Shown: in pieces, positions 46,601 through 58,799 of the stretch
Position numbering within the stretch: position 1 is the stretch's first letter
Layout of the letters: every line of letters begins with the position of its first letter
Source of the DNA: Plasmodium coatneyi
Lineage: Eukaryota > Apicomplexa > Aconoidasida > Haemosporida > Plasmodiidae
Assembly (NCBI RefSeq): GCF_001680005.1
Contig: NC_033567.1
Location: forward strand, 2,232,001 to 2,296,000
DNA: 64,000 nt
Reading direction: 5' to 3'
The notes under the pieces: model-generated
The model's database searches: none
Told to the model about the DNA's origin: nothing
The model's input: only the letters and a program-made list of their open reading frames with translations
Program-made: the position numbers and the translations under genes

Positions 46601-48314
46601 AAAAAGTATCCACCCGTGTGTGTATGCAAATTCAAATGCATTCGGATGCGTAAGGAAATAATATGCTGTACATGTGTGCCCCCCTCATGTTAAGTGCTGA
46701 AAATGCCTGCACCATGCTGAAGGGGCTATGTATGCACTTATAATTTTATTGTCATGCTAAGCACGAAAGGGAAAAAGTGAGCAGCAAAAGCGAAAAGGCA
46801 CAGCCCATATATAAAAAAAAAAAATAGAAAAATCGAAGAGGACGAAAAAACCAATCAGGTCAACAAAACGATTGCACATCATTTGTGCTCTTTTTTTTTT
46901 CTTCTTTTGCTGAAAATAAGGATATGAAAAAATTTACATCACATGACATTTATTTAAATTTGCACCCTTTTAACATATACACATGTATGCACTTATGTAT
47001 ACTGTGCATATTTGTGTTTATTTATGTATGAATGAATTATGTTCCCCTGTCTCTCGCCCCCTTTTTTTTATTTTTTTAAGATATATTCTTTCCACTTATC
47101 AGAAATGTGTACACTCAGGAATTGAACATGTTATCATATTTGTTGTTTTAAATTGTGATTTTTCCCCTTTGTCCAAACGACTAGATGTTGCTTCGTCCCT
47201 TTATTTTTTTGTATACTTGACGTGTGCCTCTCACATACCATTCGTACATTTATCAAGCGCCACCACCCTCTTCCGTACGTTTTGCATCCAGTTTCCATCC
47301 TCCCTGTGCTGCCATACAATCATTTTTCATTTTAAAATTTGAAGTTGCATTGCTTTGCCCATTCATCCCCTTCCCTTTTAATTCATGTCAACTCGCGCAA
47401 AGAAGCAGTAAGGCATTTTTTTCAAATTGCATATCGTTTATTTTCCGAGCGAATACTTGATTTCATTTCAACAGTTAAAGCTTACGTTTCCCTGCTCCCC
47501 AGAGTTATATGTGAATATTGTACTTTTTGAGAGAGCATCCACGGGAATCTGTGCTCGAGTGGTAAGCATATGCATTCATTCGTACATACGTGAGCGAGTG
47601 TGACTGTGTGCGCCAGTGGTACAACAGGCGTTACAATAAGCGGCACACCAAGTGCTAAGTCGGAGTGTGTGCCAAAGTGTACACCAGGAGTTAGGCCAAG
47701 TGGCCAATAAAGTGGCAGGTCAAGTGACGCATCAGCTAGTGTATCAACCCGCACATGCTTACACACGCGTGTTTTCCTTCTGCCTGTATGTGTAATTTTT
47801 AATTTAAGGGGAAAGCGCCATTACATTAAAAGGGAAAACAATAAAAAGAAAAAGAAAAAAGAATGTGTGAATGCCCTTTATTTTCGTGAATTTCTTTTTC
47901 GCGTGTGATGACAACACATGGTTGCGTGGACTTCCTATGCCGTTTTCGTACGAAGTTATAGAGAAACAACCTTTACATGTGTTATCGCTGGAGAAACAAA
48001 TCAGCGCTGGTCACAGGACTCGTTCGTTGTGACTGCCTGTAACTTTTCCTTTGTGTAAGTCATTTCATCGACACGAGCACACTGCAGATATATCGTTTTT
48101 TTTGCACCGTTCTGTCATTACCGCCGTGTTCGATTTGTACGTCACTACGACAGGTTGGACACGTCTCAACTTGGTATACTTGCTTGACCGTATTTTCAGG
48201 TTACTGAGCGTGATTGTCCCACTTAGCATATTAAACGTGCCCGTGTCCGTTTTTCCCCCACCCCCCATTTTGCTGTCCACCCCCGTGGAGGTGAATAAAT
48301 TAAAAGGGAATAAA
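43659..48314. other. Long divergent intergenic region
   Basis: 4.65 kb between TRM11 (minus) and the next plus-strand gene, the longest gene-free stretch outside the repeats. It contains many 'atgtgtacat'-like and ACAC/GTGT words (44200-44500, 46000-46700), poly-T runs (44530, 45730, 45900), and a degenerate repeat at 47600-47730 built on CCAAGTG/AAAGTG words. I find no credible exon chain. A long non-coding or 5'-UTR transcript cannot be excluded. Confidence 0.55.
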
Positions 48315-49283
48315 ATGAATAATACTTTTCAAAATGAAAATTTCAAAGAAGACAACTATATTAAGGCCTGGATTAAGCAGTCGGAAAACCCGGAACTTTA
48401 TAAAAACTGGAACGACATAGAAGAACAGAGTTATCCGAACGAACTGGTGAAGGTTGTTGACTTTAACAATTTCAATAGCAATCTTATAAACACAATTATG
48501 TCTGAACATTCTGTTGAAATGTCCCAAAAAAAAAAAAAAAGGAAAGCCTACAGTTTATTTTATAGTAATGAAATAAACCCTGAAAATAATAACCACTCGT
48601 GTAATGAAGAGTACCCGAATTATTACCATAATTGTATGTATCCATCATGCGATGACAGTGACGTAAAATACTTTTCCTCGTTGGATAAAACTCCAGTGGG
48701 AGGAAGCATGGCTGATAGGCCCAAGTTACAATTGAAGGAAGAAAAAAAACGTATGTCCATTAAAAAAATGAAAAGGGAAAATATTTGTACAGAAAATAAT
48801 TATAACGATATGACGATGTGTGGAAATTTTGTAAACTCCTCTCCACTTATAAAATTAAAAGAATTTACAAAGCCAAGTTATGGAAGTGAAAGCACAAGTG
48901 AATTTTTTAATAATTACGACTTTGAAACGCCAATTAAAATCCTCAGCTCAAGGAAAAAATCCTATGATTATAAAAATAAAAAAGATAATAGTACTACAAA
49001 CACGACCAAGGAAAACTCCTCGCAGGAAAATGCCTCATCCAATAATAGCGAAACTAAGAGGACCATCAATTTTTCCAATAAGACAGACGATTTTAACGAC
49101 CTGCATTACAACTCCGATAACGATTACTTGACATCTTCCGAATATGTGGACGACGATGACTCATCCAGGTGCTCGAACAAGAAACAGAGTGAAGTGAACT
49201 TCCTCGGACAGCCATTGGAATACAAGGTCGTCGGCAACGTCATAAATATTTCAAAGGACCACCCGCATTTTACTATGTTGTGA
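48315..49283 (+). CDS. Conserved-looking hypothetical protein (322 aa)
   Basis: I do not recognise this protein. The frame opens at 48051, but the first 88 codons resemble untranslated leader; the ATG at 48315 begins an Asn/Lys-rich Plasmodium-like protein, so I chose it. It is hydrophilic with no signal peptide or membrane segment. It has a Lys-rich patch near residue 76 that could be a nuclear signal, two short 'SPLIKL' and 'TPIKIL' motifs (about 178 and 205) of a kind that can be phosphorylated, a Ser/Thr/Asn-rich acidic region (about 215-290) and a tail ending KDHPHFTML. The asymmetry of codon use supports coding. A nuclear or cell-cycle role is possible but speculative. Confidence 0.7.
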   Translation: MNNTFQNENFKEDNYIKAWIKQSENPELYKNWNDIEEQSYPNELVKVVDFNNFNSNLINTIMSEHSVEMSQKKKKRKAYSLFYSNEINPENNNHSCNEEYPNYYHNCMYPSCDDSDVKYFSSLDKTPVGGSMADRPKLQLKEEKKRMSIKKMKRENICTENNYNDMTMCGNFVNSSPLIKLKEFTKPSYGSESTSEFFNNYDFETPIKILSSRKKSYDYKNKKDNSTTNTTKENSSQENASSNNSETKRTINFSNKTDDFNDLHYNSDNDYLTSSEYVDDDDSSRCSNKKQSEVNFLGQPLEYKVVGNVINISKDHPHFTML

Positions 49284-50710
49284 CGGGAAACCCATCAGTT
49301 GTGGCAATTGAAGCAATCGTACAATAGGAACAACACCGTGGCAATATTTGGCAGCGCCGGTCTGCACCATTTGAATTTTTTTTTTTTTTTCATCGCAACG
49401 GAATCGCACAGGGGAATGCTTCAAGTGGAGGCATAAAAATAAACGTAAAGGCGACGCAATAAGCGAAGAAATAAACGACGAAAAGATAAAGAACGAATTT
49501 GGAGAATGAAACACAGCGGAGCAAACCATGCGTGATATTCCAAATGGAGAAGAAAAAAAAAAAAAAAAAAAAACATATTTTTACGTCCAAACACAACTCA
49601 GATTTGCAACAATTAATTGTTTTTATTTTATCGCTAAATAATTATTTTCAAGTCCAATCGTGTTGCTGTTAATTTGGGCCAAGGAGGGGGACCCGCACGT
49701 ACGCGCATACACACATATAATACCACGCATATGTGTGTATGTCCGTATGCCTCCCCCCTTGGCTTCCCTTTTTTTTTACGTTAACAATTTATATATGGGC
49801 ATATATAAATGTTAAAAAAATTAAATTACAAACTTTGTATGTCATAATTTATAACACAGATATGATATATGTGTTTTCCTTCCCCTCCCCCTTTTTTATT
49901 ATTATTTTTTTTTTTTTTTTTGCGATTTCTTTCAGTAAATTAGCATATAAAATCATTTGTTACTTTCCCCCCTCTTTTTTTTTTTTTTTTTTTTTTTTTT
50001 CATCATTTATGTGTAAATAACCATCACTTTCTCAAAAAAAAAAAAAAAAAAAAATTCAAAATTATTTTTTTCATTTATATGTTGTCTCAACAAAAACCAA
50101 AACATAATTTAGTTATATGCATGTATGCATATATGTATATAAAAAAAATAAACAAATACATATATATATATATCGCGATACATGTGTACTTTTTTTTTTA
50201 AAAAATCTGACTTCTAAACAAGGAAAAAGCCTCAATTATTTATAATTTTTATGTGTAAACAAACAGTGCTGTGACGAGTAAAAGGAGGAGGAAAAATGTT
50301 GTTGGTCGATGCAATAATAATGGGACCTAGCATAGTCCCCATTGTTGTGCTAACTCTGAGCAGTTCCTGTTGATCCACTTTTTTTCCGTTCCTTTAACAA
50401 TATAAACAGATTAGTTGCCTCAAGGGTATGCAGCTGGAATCAGCCCAATATATATTTACAGCCCACACGTACACGCACACCGGAGGGGGTTCCCCTTCTC
50501 CTGTAATTTTTTTCAAACGGTTTCATTTAACTAGCGGACGAAGTTGATGATTCAGTTTGGCACCACGTCGTGGGCATTTCAAACCGAGTGTGTAAGCCCG
50601 TCATCCTTCATCCTTTACGCTTTCTTTTCTTTTATTTATAAATTTGAAGACATTACATACTGCTTATAAGTAGAAGGGTGACATTACATGCAATGTTACA
50701 TGCGACCGTA
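49284..50710. other. Convergent intergenic region at the kir cluster edge
   Basis: 1.4 kb between the stop of the 322-aa gene and the stop of the first kir gene. It is dominated by long homopolymer runs (T runs near 49380, 49910 and 49980; A runs near 49555 and 50040) and TATA runs near 50160. No gene is seen. It marks the switch from core to variant-antigen sequence. Confidence 0.6.
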
Positions 50711-53081
50711 TTAAATACGATGATAACGTATATTATTTCGTCTTTGTTGTTGTTGTTGCTGCTGTTGCTGTCTTTGTTGTCTACTATGTGCTCCTGCAGG
50801 TTGTCTACCATATACAACAGAACTTTCTGTTGTATTTCCTACAGAACCTTCTGTTGAATACACTGTCGAAACTTCGGTTGAATCAAATGTGGAACCTAAT
50901 GTTTCTGAGTCGCCCTCCGTTAAAGTGTGAAGATCGCGTCCGATGGATCTTCTTTTTCTCCTGTTAGGAGTGGTTCCACGTATTCCAGGGAATATAGATG
51001 TGTACTGAAGAAAGGAAGGAAAAAGACAGAAGGAAGAAAGGAAAAAAGAATAAAAGGATGAAAAGAGGAACATGTGTGGCATATATGCATGCTGCACCCT
51101 ATTCTACATATGGTATGCATGCAAAATAATATGTATCAATAATATATTATATATATACTACTTTTAATTATAGGGACAATTTTTACCTTATATAAAAAGA
51201 AGGCAGCCGCTGGTATTCCAATTAGTGTGCCAACTGCAGAGAATATAACAGGGACTATGTTGTTTCCGGGGGTGGCTGAGCCCACTGAAGTGTCAGCACC
51301 TAGGTCATGTGTTGACATATGTACACTTGTACATTTCGGTATAGTCACTCCTTCGCATACTATACTCTTTTTACCATTGTACTTACATTTTTTATATTGT
51401 TCCTTAAATTTCTCACACCATTGGACTTTACCTTTTGTCTTACATTCTGTACGCATGGCCTTGTAAGCAGACCGTACTTTCTTCAGGTATGTATTATATT
51501 TCGCAGGACACTGTCCCCCCCTCACCTCCCCCCATATGGTATCTTTGTCTTTGTCGTAATCGAACGTTATTTTTGATGCTCTAAAAACATTCCTTCCTTC
51601 TGGAGTGTAGGGGAAGTCACATTTACTTTTTCCCCCAGTACCGTACATTTCGTCCTTACATCCTTTCATAACTTTCTTAAAATTTTCGTACTCCAGAGTT
51701 TTGGGCAGAGTTGCACCTATCCAATAATACAAATAATCACACCACTCTTCTTTCTTCGCGTCTTTTTCATCCTTCTCATATATATAGCAAAATGCCCTTA
51801 CAATACTATTAACAAGAGTACCATCATTTTTAATATATTCATTCAATTTACCCCTTAACATACTGTTGCACTCTGTACCTCCACCATTTTCGGACTTCTT
51901 ACTTAACTCCTCATACTTTATTCTTGAAGGTAATTGACTCAAAGCTTCTTCCTACGAATGCAGTTAACCAAATATATATTCCTATGTATTTTCCTTTCCT
52001 CGTAAAGTTTATTATATCAGAGATTAGAATATTATTTGCACACATTATTACATTGTCCATATTGGAAATATGAAGGAAGGGAACAAACCTCATCCACTGC
52101 TTCCTCTTCTCCTTCCTCTTCTGATAGCTCCCCATCTTCTATTGAATCGTGGTACGAGTCCTCCTCGCCTTCCGAAGAGGAGGCATCTGTGTCTTCTGGA
52201 TTTCCTGGGACTTGCACAGGTTCCTCCCCAAATATTGTTGCACATTTTGTTTTTAGTAACTCATGTGGGTCGTGAGTTCCATACTTGCTCTCAAAGTTAT
52301 GACAGTATTCATGTTCTCTGGTCTCCCCTCTACAATCTTTACGTACAGCCTGATAAGCTTTTTTAATGGCCTGTAGGTGTTTGTTATATTCCTCAGTACA
52401 TTGTTTATTGGGTGGTTCCAGTTGTTTCTTTATTTTATCTTGGTCTTGGGAGTAATCGAATATTATTTTCCTTTGATTGAAAATGTTTGCATCAGTAGTA
52501 ATAGGATAGGGCATGTCACAGTTATTGGTCCAGATGCGTCCTCCCAGTGTATTGTAAATATCACTCATACGTTCCGAAAGTTCGTACTTATTCAAACTGC
52601 CTGAAAATAGACTTCCTAAATAATAATATAAAAAACTGCAACGTCCTTCACCTAATTCCTGCAGGTACTCTTTCATAGTTGCATAACACCAAGCTTCTAT
52701 AATTTGATCTTCATATATCATAATTTTTGAGTATTTTTTCAAATCTCCTTTCCTTCTTTCGAAGGCAGTTTTATTTCGTTCATAGCAACCCGTACTCTTC
52801 AATTTATTATATATTTTCTGTGAGGGTAATTGATCTAAAGGATCCCTGTCCTAAAAATATAATTAAGGAAATGTGGGGCATGTATAGATGTATGTTCCCC
52901 TATGCATTCCTATATTTTCCTATTACATTGTACACAAAAGTTCCTGCATGCAAATATACACATAATGTTCCATTATGTTACTACGTTCTCTAAACATAGA
53001 AGAAGGAAGGAAAGGGGGTCTAAGGAAGAAGAAGTTCCTTTTTCCCCCACCTTTTTCATTCCTTACCTGTCCTGGTGCCAT
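50711..53081 (-). CDS. kir: KIR/PIR variant antigen with two extracellular domains (kir A)
   Basis: Exons are 53081-53067, 52850-52089, 51951-51187 and 51004-50711, all joined in phase 0 (611 aa). The first exon encodes only MAPGQ. Exon 2 starts DRDPLDQLPSQKIYN, a typical PIR opening. Exon 3 starts again with EEALSQLPSRIKYEEL, so it is a second full PIR domain with its own Cys set (CDYLYYWIG core), followed by the membrane helix VGTLIGIPAAAFFLYK. Exon 4 is the cytoplasmic tail: basic RRKRRS, a Ser/Thr/acidic stretch and a polyglutamine run near the end. KIR proteins are predicted erythrocyte-surface or exported antigens encoded by the Plasmodium interspersed repeat family. Intact reading frames suggest a functional gene. 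The linker after domain 1 is strongly acidic (Glu/Asp/Ser). Confidence 0.9.
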
Positions 53082-54065
53082 TGTTCCTGTTAATTGGTAT
53101 ACTTTGTATATTATTATACATTTATGTTAAGGTACTTATTCACATATTTTCTGCAGAGTAATCATGTATGGGAAATTTTTTTGCAGCCTGCTTTCTCTCT
53201 ACACGATGACTACATGTTACGTGGTCATACGTGCGAATAGCAAATTTCCTCTTACTTTTCTCTTTTCTCCTATGTGCGCGCATACACACTTATTAAGTAT
53301 ACAAGAATGCAATTTTCTGTGCTAAACAATTTCAAGATATACTCTTAATTTACGCTTTACTGTTATTTCAAGAAGGATTATTAAGAACTGCTAACAAATA
53401 TTGTGTAATATATATACACAGTACCCCTTCCCCTTCATAAATGTGTATATGAACTTATATTTAGTAAAGGGCGTGCTTCCATAACGAAGGTATAGAGAAA
53501 ATTCAACAGAGACAATTGCATTATGCTTAAAAAAAAATACAATATGCGCTCTTGTAAGAACACTCCGTAGTATAGTTACTCCCTTATTCGTATAATCATT
53601 CAATAATAATAATTCTCTACCATTCTTTTCCTTTTTTATTCTTTTCTTCCTGGTGAGTACACCCCAAATAGCTTTTTTACCTAAAGTGCATAGAATTTTA
53701 CCTGAGCCCTCCCTTTCCCATGTAACACAGATTATATTTTACATATATTAATGTTACGTTATTTCTTTTTTTCCTTCCTTCTACTACTATTGTTATTTGT
53801 TCGTTCCCCATCCTCTTTCCTTCCCTTCCTTAGACCCTCCTTAGACCCTTCCTTCTAATCCCCTTCCTTCCTGCTCCTTAGACCCTCCTTTCCTTCCTCC
53901 TTTCTTAGACCCCTGCTTCCTCCTTAGACCCACCTTTCCCTTCCTTCTACCCTATCACGCTAACAACATTCCTTCCTTCCACCTACCACCTAACAACCTC
54001 TTTTCTTCCTTCCACTCTACCACCTAACAACCTTCCTTCCACACCCCTTCCTTCTTTTCGTTCAG
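53082..54065. repeat. kir intergenic DNA, first copy of a duplicated block
   Basis: The first copy of a block that recurs at about 57468-58288. Matching stretches include 'tgtgtaatatatatacacag' at 53402 and 57590, followed by about 130 nearly identical bases. Both copies then pass through 'ttttacctaaagtgcatag' and into C/T-rich 'cttagaccctccttcc' DNA. This block leads straight into the orphan plus-strand kir exon. No coding sequence is seen in it. Confidence 0.8.
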
Positions 54066-54374
54066 TATAAACCATGGTCTTCCTGGTTTGGTAACCACTC
54101 AAATGGAGGAGCAAGAAGGAGCACAAGAGGAAGAAAGAGAAGATCAGCTGGACACGAATTCGATACATTAACGGAAAGCATTTCAACAGAGAATGATTCC
54201 ATACTAGAATCCACAACAGACAATTCCACAGTATGCTCTGTTGCATACACAAGACAGTCAAGAATAACACCTACAGGACCATCTTCCAGGAATGGAAGAA
54301 CAGGAAGGGCAGGAGCAGGAACAAATAATACCCGAGGTCATCACCGTAACAATATAGGTTACGGTCGTATGTAA
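54066..54374 (+). pseudogene. Orphan kir cytoplasmic-tail exon, plus strand
   Basis: After a tttcgttcag acceptor, 103 codons are open to a TAA. They encode a KIR-type tail: YKPWSSWFGN start, basic RGRKRRSAG, then 'FDTLTESIST' and Ser/Thr/acidic residues, and a Gly/Arg-rich end. It is the same type of exon as the minus-strand tails, but there is no PIR domain or membrane exon upstream on this strand; the 5' side is pyrimidine-rich repeat. It is therefore either a pseudogene remnant or an unlinked exon. It converges with the kir B tail, with stops 359 bp apart. Confidence 0.8.
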
Positions 54375-54732
54375 CACCATTGTAATGTAACACCTGGACG
54401 GGGAAATGTTTCCTTCCCATATCCCATCAAAGGAAGCATAAATAACCATCATAGAGCTTATATGCAGTGTGTATGGGAAAGAAACAAAATGACATTTTCC
54501 TTCCTTCTTTTACCCCTCTTTTTTTGCCTCATTTTTTTCTCTTTTTCCCTTTATTTTCTTCCGCTTTTTTTTTTTTCTTCGATTTTAAGTACAATATTAC
54601 CCAATAAAAAAAAATTGCCCTAATTATAAATTTGTCAAACAGAAAAAAATTGCACCAAAAAAAAAAAGAAATTGTCCCAAAAAAAAGAAAAAAAAGAGAA
54701 AGAAAAGGAAGAGGAGGAAGGGGAAACCTTTT

Positions 54733-57114
54733 TTACCTAGGATGATAAGTGATATTTCTTTGTCCCAGTTGCGCCTGTGACCTATTATTAGTCCCTGATC
54801 CTGCCCTTCTTGCTCTAAGTGACTCATTATATATTGTAGATGCTGCATCTGACATGGAATTTGTTGTGGAATCTGCTATTGTGGAAGTGTCGTCCGCTGT
54901 TGAATATAGTGTGGACGCTTCTGTAGAATCGTTTGTTAGCATATCAATGTTACGCCTAGCTGATCGCTTGTTCCTTTTTCCTCCTTTAAAATTGTTCTGG
55001 AACCGAAGAGGAAAGGAAGTGTACTGAAAAAAAGAAATGAGGTAGAGTGGGGTTAAAAGAGAATTTGGATATGCATTATGTACATAATGTACTTTTTAAC
55101 ATTTATTCTTATTCATATAAAAGTAAATATTAGTAAACGTTATTATTTATACACCAAATTGCCATTTTACCTTATATAAAAAGAAGGCAGCCGCTGGTAT
55201 TCCAATTAGTGTGCCTACTGCAGAAGACACAGCAGTGACAGTGCTGGTGGTGTTGCTCTCAGAGGAGGCTTCTTCTTGGGTAGGGAATGCACTTTTTTCT
55301 GCTCCTCCTCTAGAACGTTCTCCACATGATTTTTCTGGTTCACTTGCCACTTTGCATTGAGATCCTTCTTCCCTCCCTCCACTATTACATTTCTCATACA
55401 TTTCATTAAATTTTGCACACCATTCATTCTCATTTCCATTTCGACACCTTTCACTCATATATGTGTAGGCTAATTGTGCTCTCAGTAGATACCTATAATA
55501 CGGGTTATTACATTCCTCCCCCACAGTCTTTAATTTTGTTCCCATGACATCTTTGTCTTTGTAATAATCAAACAAATATTTCGAGTGTTTGAAATATTTC
55601 CTACTCCTTGTTGGGAACCGGAAGGAGCACCTATGATCACTTTCACTGTCCTCCATTGCTGTTTTAATTTTATCCATAATATTTTGGAACGATTTCTTAT
55701 CTCTATTCTTCCAAAACATATCACCTACCCAGAAGTAGAAGAAATCACAGAATTCTTTATTATTCGGGGGGTTGTTCTTCATACGCTCTACGTAACATAG
55801 GCCTTTTATAATTTTGTCTTCATTTTGCTGAATACTCGGTTCTTTGTCCCATTTATGTTTTATTTGCTTGGGCCATCCGCTAGGGTCCTCACATTGCGTG
55901 GAGTCCTGCTTGAACATTTTATAGTATTTTGTATATGAAGGCAATTGGTCAAAATGTTCCCCCTACAAAGGTAATGAGGGGAGTATATATATGTACATTC
56001 CCATATATTCGAATATTTCCCTTTCAATACATTATTTCACTGTAGATGGAAGCATTGTATGTATAACACTACTATATTATTCATTCTAAAATGGAAGGAA
56101 AAGAAAGAAGAAGGAAGGAATAGAGCACAGGAAAAGAACAAACCTCCCATGCTCCCTTCCTCCTTTTACTTCCTCCTCCACTCTATTTCCTTCCCCCACT
56201 GCTTCCTACCTCGTCGAGGTCGTTGTCCTCCTCCTGGAGGTCGTCCTCAGAGTCGTCATCCTGAGGAGAAGACTCCGTGTCCTGTGATTGTAGTGTATCC
56301 TTCATTTCGTTTGTTGAAGTACATTTTAATTGAGGTAGTTTTGCCTCCTTCCTTCCTCTATCAGCCTCCTTGAAGTTATTACAATATGAACTATTATCAC
56401 TACCACACATACCAATTAATTCATCATACGCTTTCAATGCTTCCGTCCGCTTTCTGCCTAATTCTGCTTCCAAGGAGCATGATCCACCCTCCTGTGGCTT
56501 TTGCTTCTCTAATTTGGCATAGTCATATGTATAATCGAATATTTTTTTCCTATTCTCAAAAATGTTTTCGCTAATACCAGGGTACATATTAGTGCACGCA
56601 CATTGGAGACTAGAATTCTGCAGATCCCTGTAAATTGCTTTCATGGCATTCTTAAGTTCATAAGCCTTATTCGGTCTCTCCTTCAATTTTTCACCTAACC
56701 AATAATAGAAGAAATAACATGGATTATCCACACTTAGACTGCTCTTTCCCACCTTCCCCTTACATGCATAGTAGTAGTTCCCTACAATTCTATTGGTTGA
56801 GGTCATATCCTTAATGCGGCAAAATTTTTCCAACACAAATTTTACACTTTGCTTTACGTTTCCGTTACACCCTGCCCCATTGGTATCCATGGGGCATTCC
56901 TTCATTCCATCGAATTTTTCATATATTTCCTGGGAGGGTAATGTAACTGCACTTGGACCCTAAAAAGTGTAATAAAGCAGGAGAAAGTGGAATATGTATG
57001 TGTTCGTACATTTCCACTACATTATAAATTCTTGTATTAATATTTAGTTATAACATTTTAAATGGAGGATAATTTTCTCCTCGTGCTCGTGCCTCTTACA
57101 TTTACCTCTGGCAT
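54733..57114 (-). CDS. kir: KIR/PIR variant antigen with two extracellular domains (kir B)
   Basis: Exons are 57114-57106 (tentative, encodes MPE), 56959-56210, 55962-55171 and 55023-54733, all phase 0 (613 aa). Exon 2 begins GPSAVTLPSQEIYEKF and carries a PIR domain with FFYYWLGEKL and an acidic Asp/Glu linker. Exon 3 begins GEHFDQLPSYTKYYKM and is a second PIR domain (CDFFYFWVGDM) followed by VGTLIGIPAAAFFLYK. Exon 4 is a Ser/Thr-rich tail starting YTSFPLRF and ending NITYHPR. The 3' part, from the membrane helix to the tail, is almost identical to kir C, while the extracellular domains are far apart. The first exon is the weak point: no MAP start is found upstream, so the MPE start could be wrong. 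Confidence 0.85.
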
Positions 57115-58288
57115 TTTCCTCTACTTGTATATTCTTAGTATAAAGCGTAATTGTCTTAAAATTTTCTATTAATTCAAAGCAAAAGTATGGGAGTTCTGCT
57201 CCCCCCTTTTCCTCTATATGATTATGCATATTAAATTTTCCCCTTAACATAATTAATATACATCGTTCATTCCTTAAGCAATATTAAAACACTATATACA
57301 TGCAACAAATTATCATATACATCATTAAGGCGGATATATAAACGAATGCAATGTAATAGCAGGATGTAAAGAAAAAGGAGGAATTAAAATTTTTGCACAT
57401 TTCCTACCTATATGCTACATTATTGCATAGTGTGCGTCACTATGCGTAGCATTATACTGTTATGCGCGCTCTACATTTATTAAATATACAAGAATACAAT
57501 TTTCTTCTGCAATAATTTCAACATATAATTCCAATTTATGCTTAATTGTTCTTTAGAAGGATTATTAAGAAGTGCTAACAAACATTGTGTAATATATATA
57601 CACAGTACCCCTTCTCCTTCATAAATGTGTATATGAATTTATATTTAGTAAAGGGCGTGCTTCCATAACGAAGGCATAGAGAAAATTCAACAGAGACAAT
57701 TGCATTATGCATAGAACAAAAGTACATATGCGCTCTTGTAATAATACTCTGTATTACACTTCCACGTTTCCTTCAATAATCATTCAGTTATAATAATTCT
57801 CTACCATTCTTTTCCTTTTTTATTCTTTTCTTCCTGGTGAATACACCCCAAATAGCTTTTTTACCTAAAGTGCATAGAATTTTACCTGAGCCCTCCCTTT
57901 CCCTTGTAACACAGATTACATTTTACATATATTAATGTTACGTTATTTCTTTTTTTCCTTCCTTCTATTACTATTGTTATTTGTTCACTCCCCTTCATCT
58001 TTCCTTCCTCCTCCTTAGACCCTCCTTCCTTTCCTCCTTAGACCCTTCCTTCTAATCCCCTTCCTTCCATCCTTAGATTTTTCCCCCATCACCATTAACA
58101 ATCCTCCCTTCCACCTACCACCTAACAACCTTCCTTTCCTCCGCCCCTAAGACCCTTTCTTCCCTCAGTAAGTACCTTCCTTCCACCCCTAACAACCCAC
58201 CTACCACCTACCACCCTTAACCCTTCATTCTACCATCCCTAACAACCTCCACTTCCTTCTAACCCCCTTCCTTCTTCCTTCCCTTCAC
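57115..58288. repeat. kir intergenic DNA, second copy of the duplicated block
   Basis: From about 57468 this parallels 53270-54065: an 'attaagtatacaagaat'-like start, the 'gtaatatatatacacagtacccc' segment, the 'ttttacctaaagtgcatag' segment and a C/T-rich run with 'cctaacaacc' words. The nearer part (57115-57400) is the 5' flank of kir B. A minus-strand frame at 57250-57044 starts MLRGKFN, like the MLRGKLN of the kir A second domain, and may be a relic fragment. Confidence 0.75.
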
Positions 58289-58575
58289 TATAAACCATGG
58301 TCTTCTTGGTTTGGTAACCACTCAAATGGAGAGGAAGGAGCACAAGAGGAAGAAAGAGAAGATCAGCTGTACACGAATTCGATACATTAACGTACGATTC
58401 AACGGACACTGCATCAACAATAGGTCCAACAGATCTAGCCGAAAATTCTACAGTAAGCTCTGTGGCGCACACAAGACCGTCTATCAGCAGAGGAAGGGAA
58501 GAAGAAAGAGGAGCAAGAGCAGGAAGAAATGGGTGGCCGCCAGGTCGCCCTAATATAGGTTATCAAAACATGTAA
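58289..58575 (+). pseudogene. Decayed orphan kir tail exon, plus strand
   Basis: Homologue of the exon at 54066-54374 (same YKPWSSWFGNHSNG start). The base before it is C in place of the acceptor G (cttcac against gttcag). Relative to the first copy, about four bases are missing near 58328, so the frame shifts and meets a TAA inside 'atacattaacg'. The remaining tail sequence is still recognisable in another frame up to the TAA at 58573-58575. It is a pseudogene remnant that converges with the kir C tail, as the first copy does with kir B. Confidence 0.85.
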
Positions 58576-58799
58576 TACCTAAGGGAAGGGAAGGGGATGG
58601 AAGGGAAATGTTTCCTTCCCTTCCCATCTCCCATCAAAGGAAGCATAAATGACCATCATAAAGCTTATGCAGTGTGTATGGGAAAAAAACAAAATGACAT
58701 TTTCCTTCCTTCTTTTACCCCTCTTTTTTTGCCTCATTTTTTTTCTCTTTTTCCCTTTATTTTCTTCCTCTTTTTTTTTTTCTTCGATTTTAAGTACAA

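Noticed and set aside
48051..48314. N-terminal extension of the 322-aa protein
   Set aside because: The stretch has a different composition from the Asn/Lys-rich protein and looks like leader; the ATG at 48315 is preferred, though not proven.
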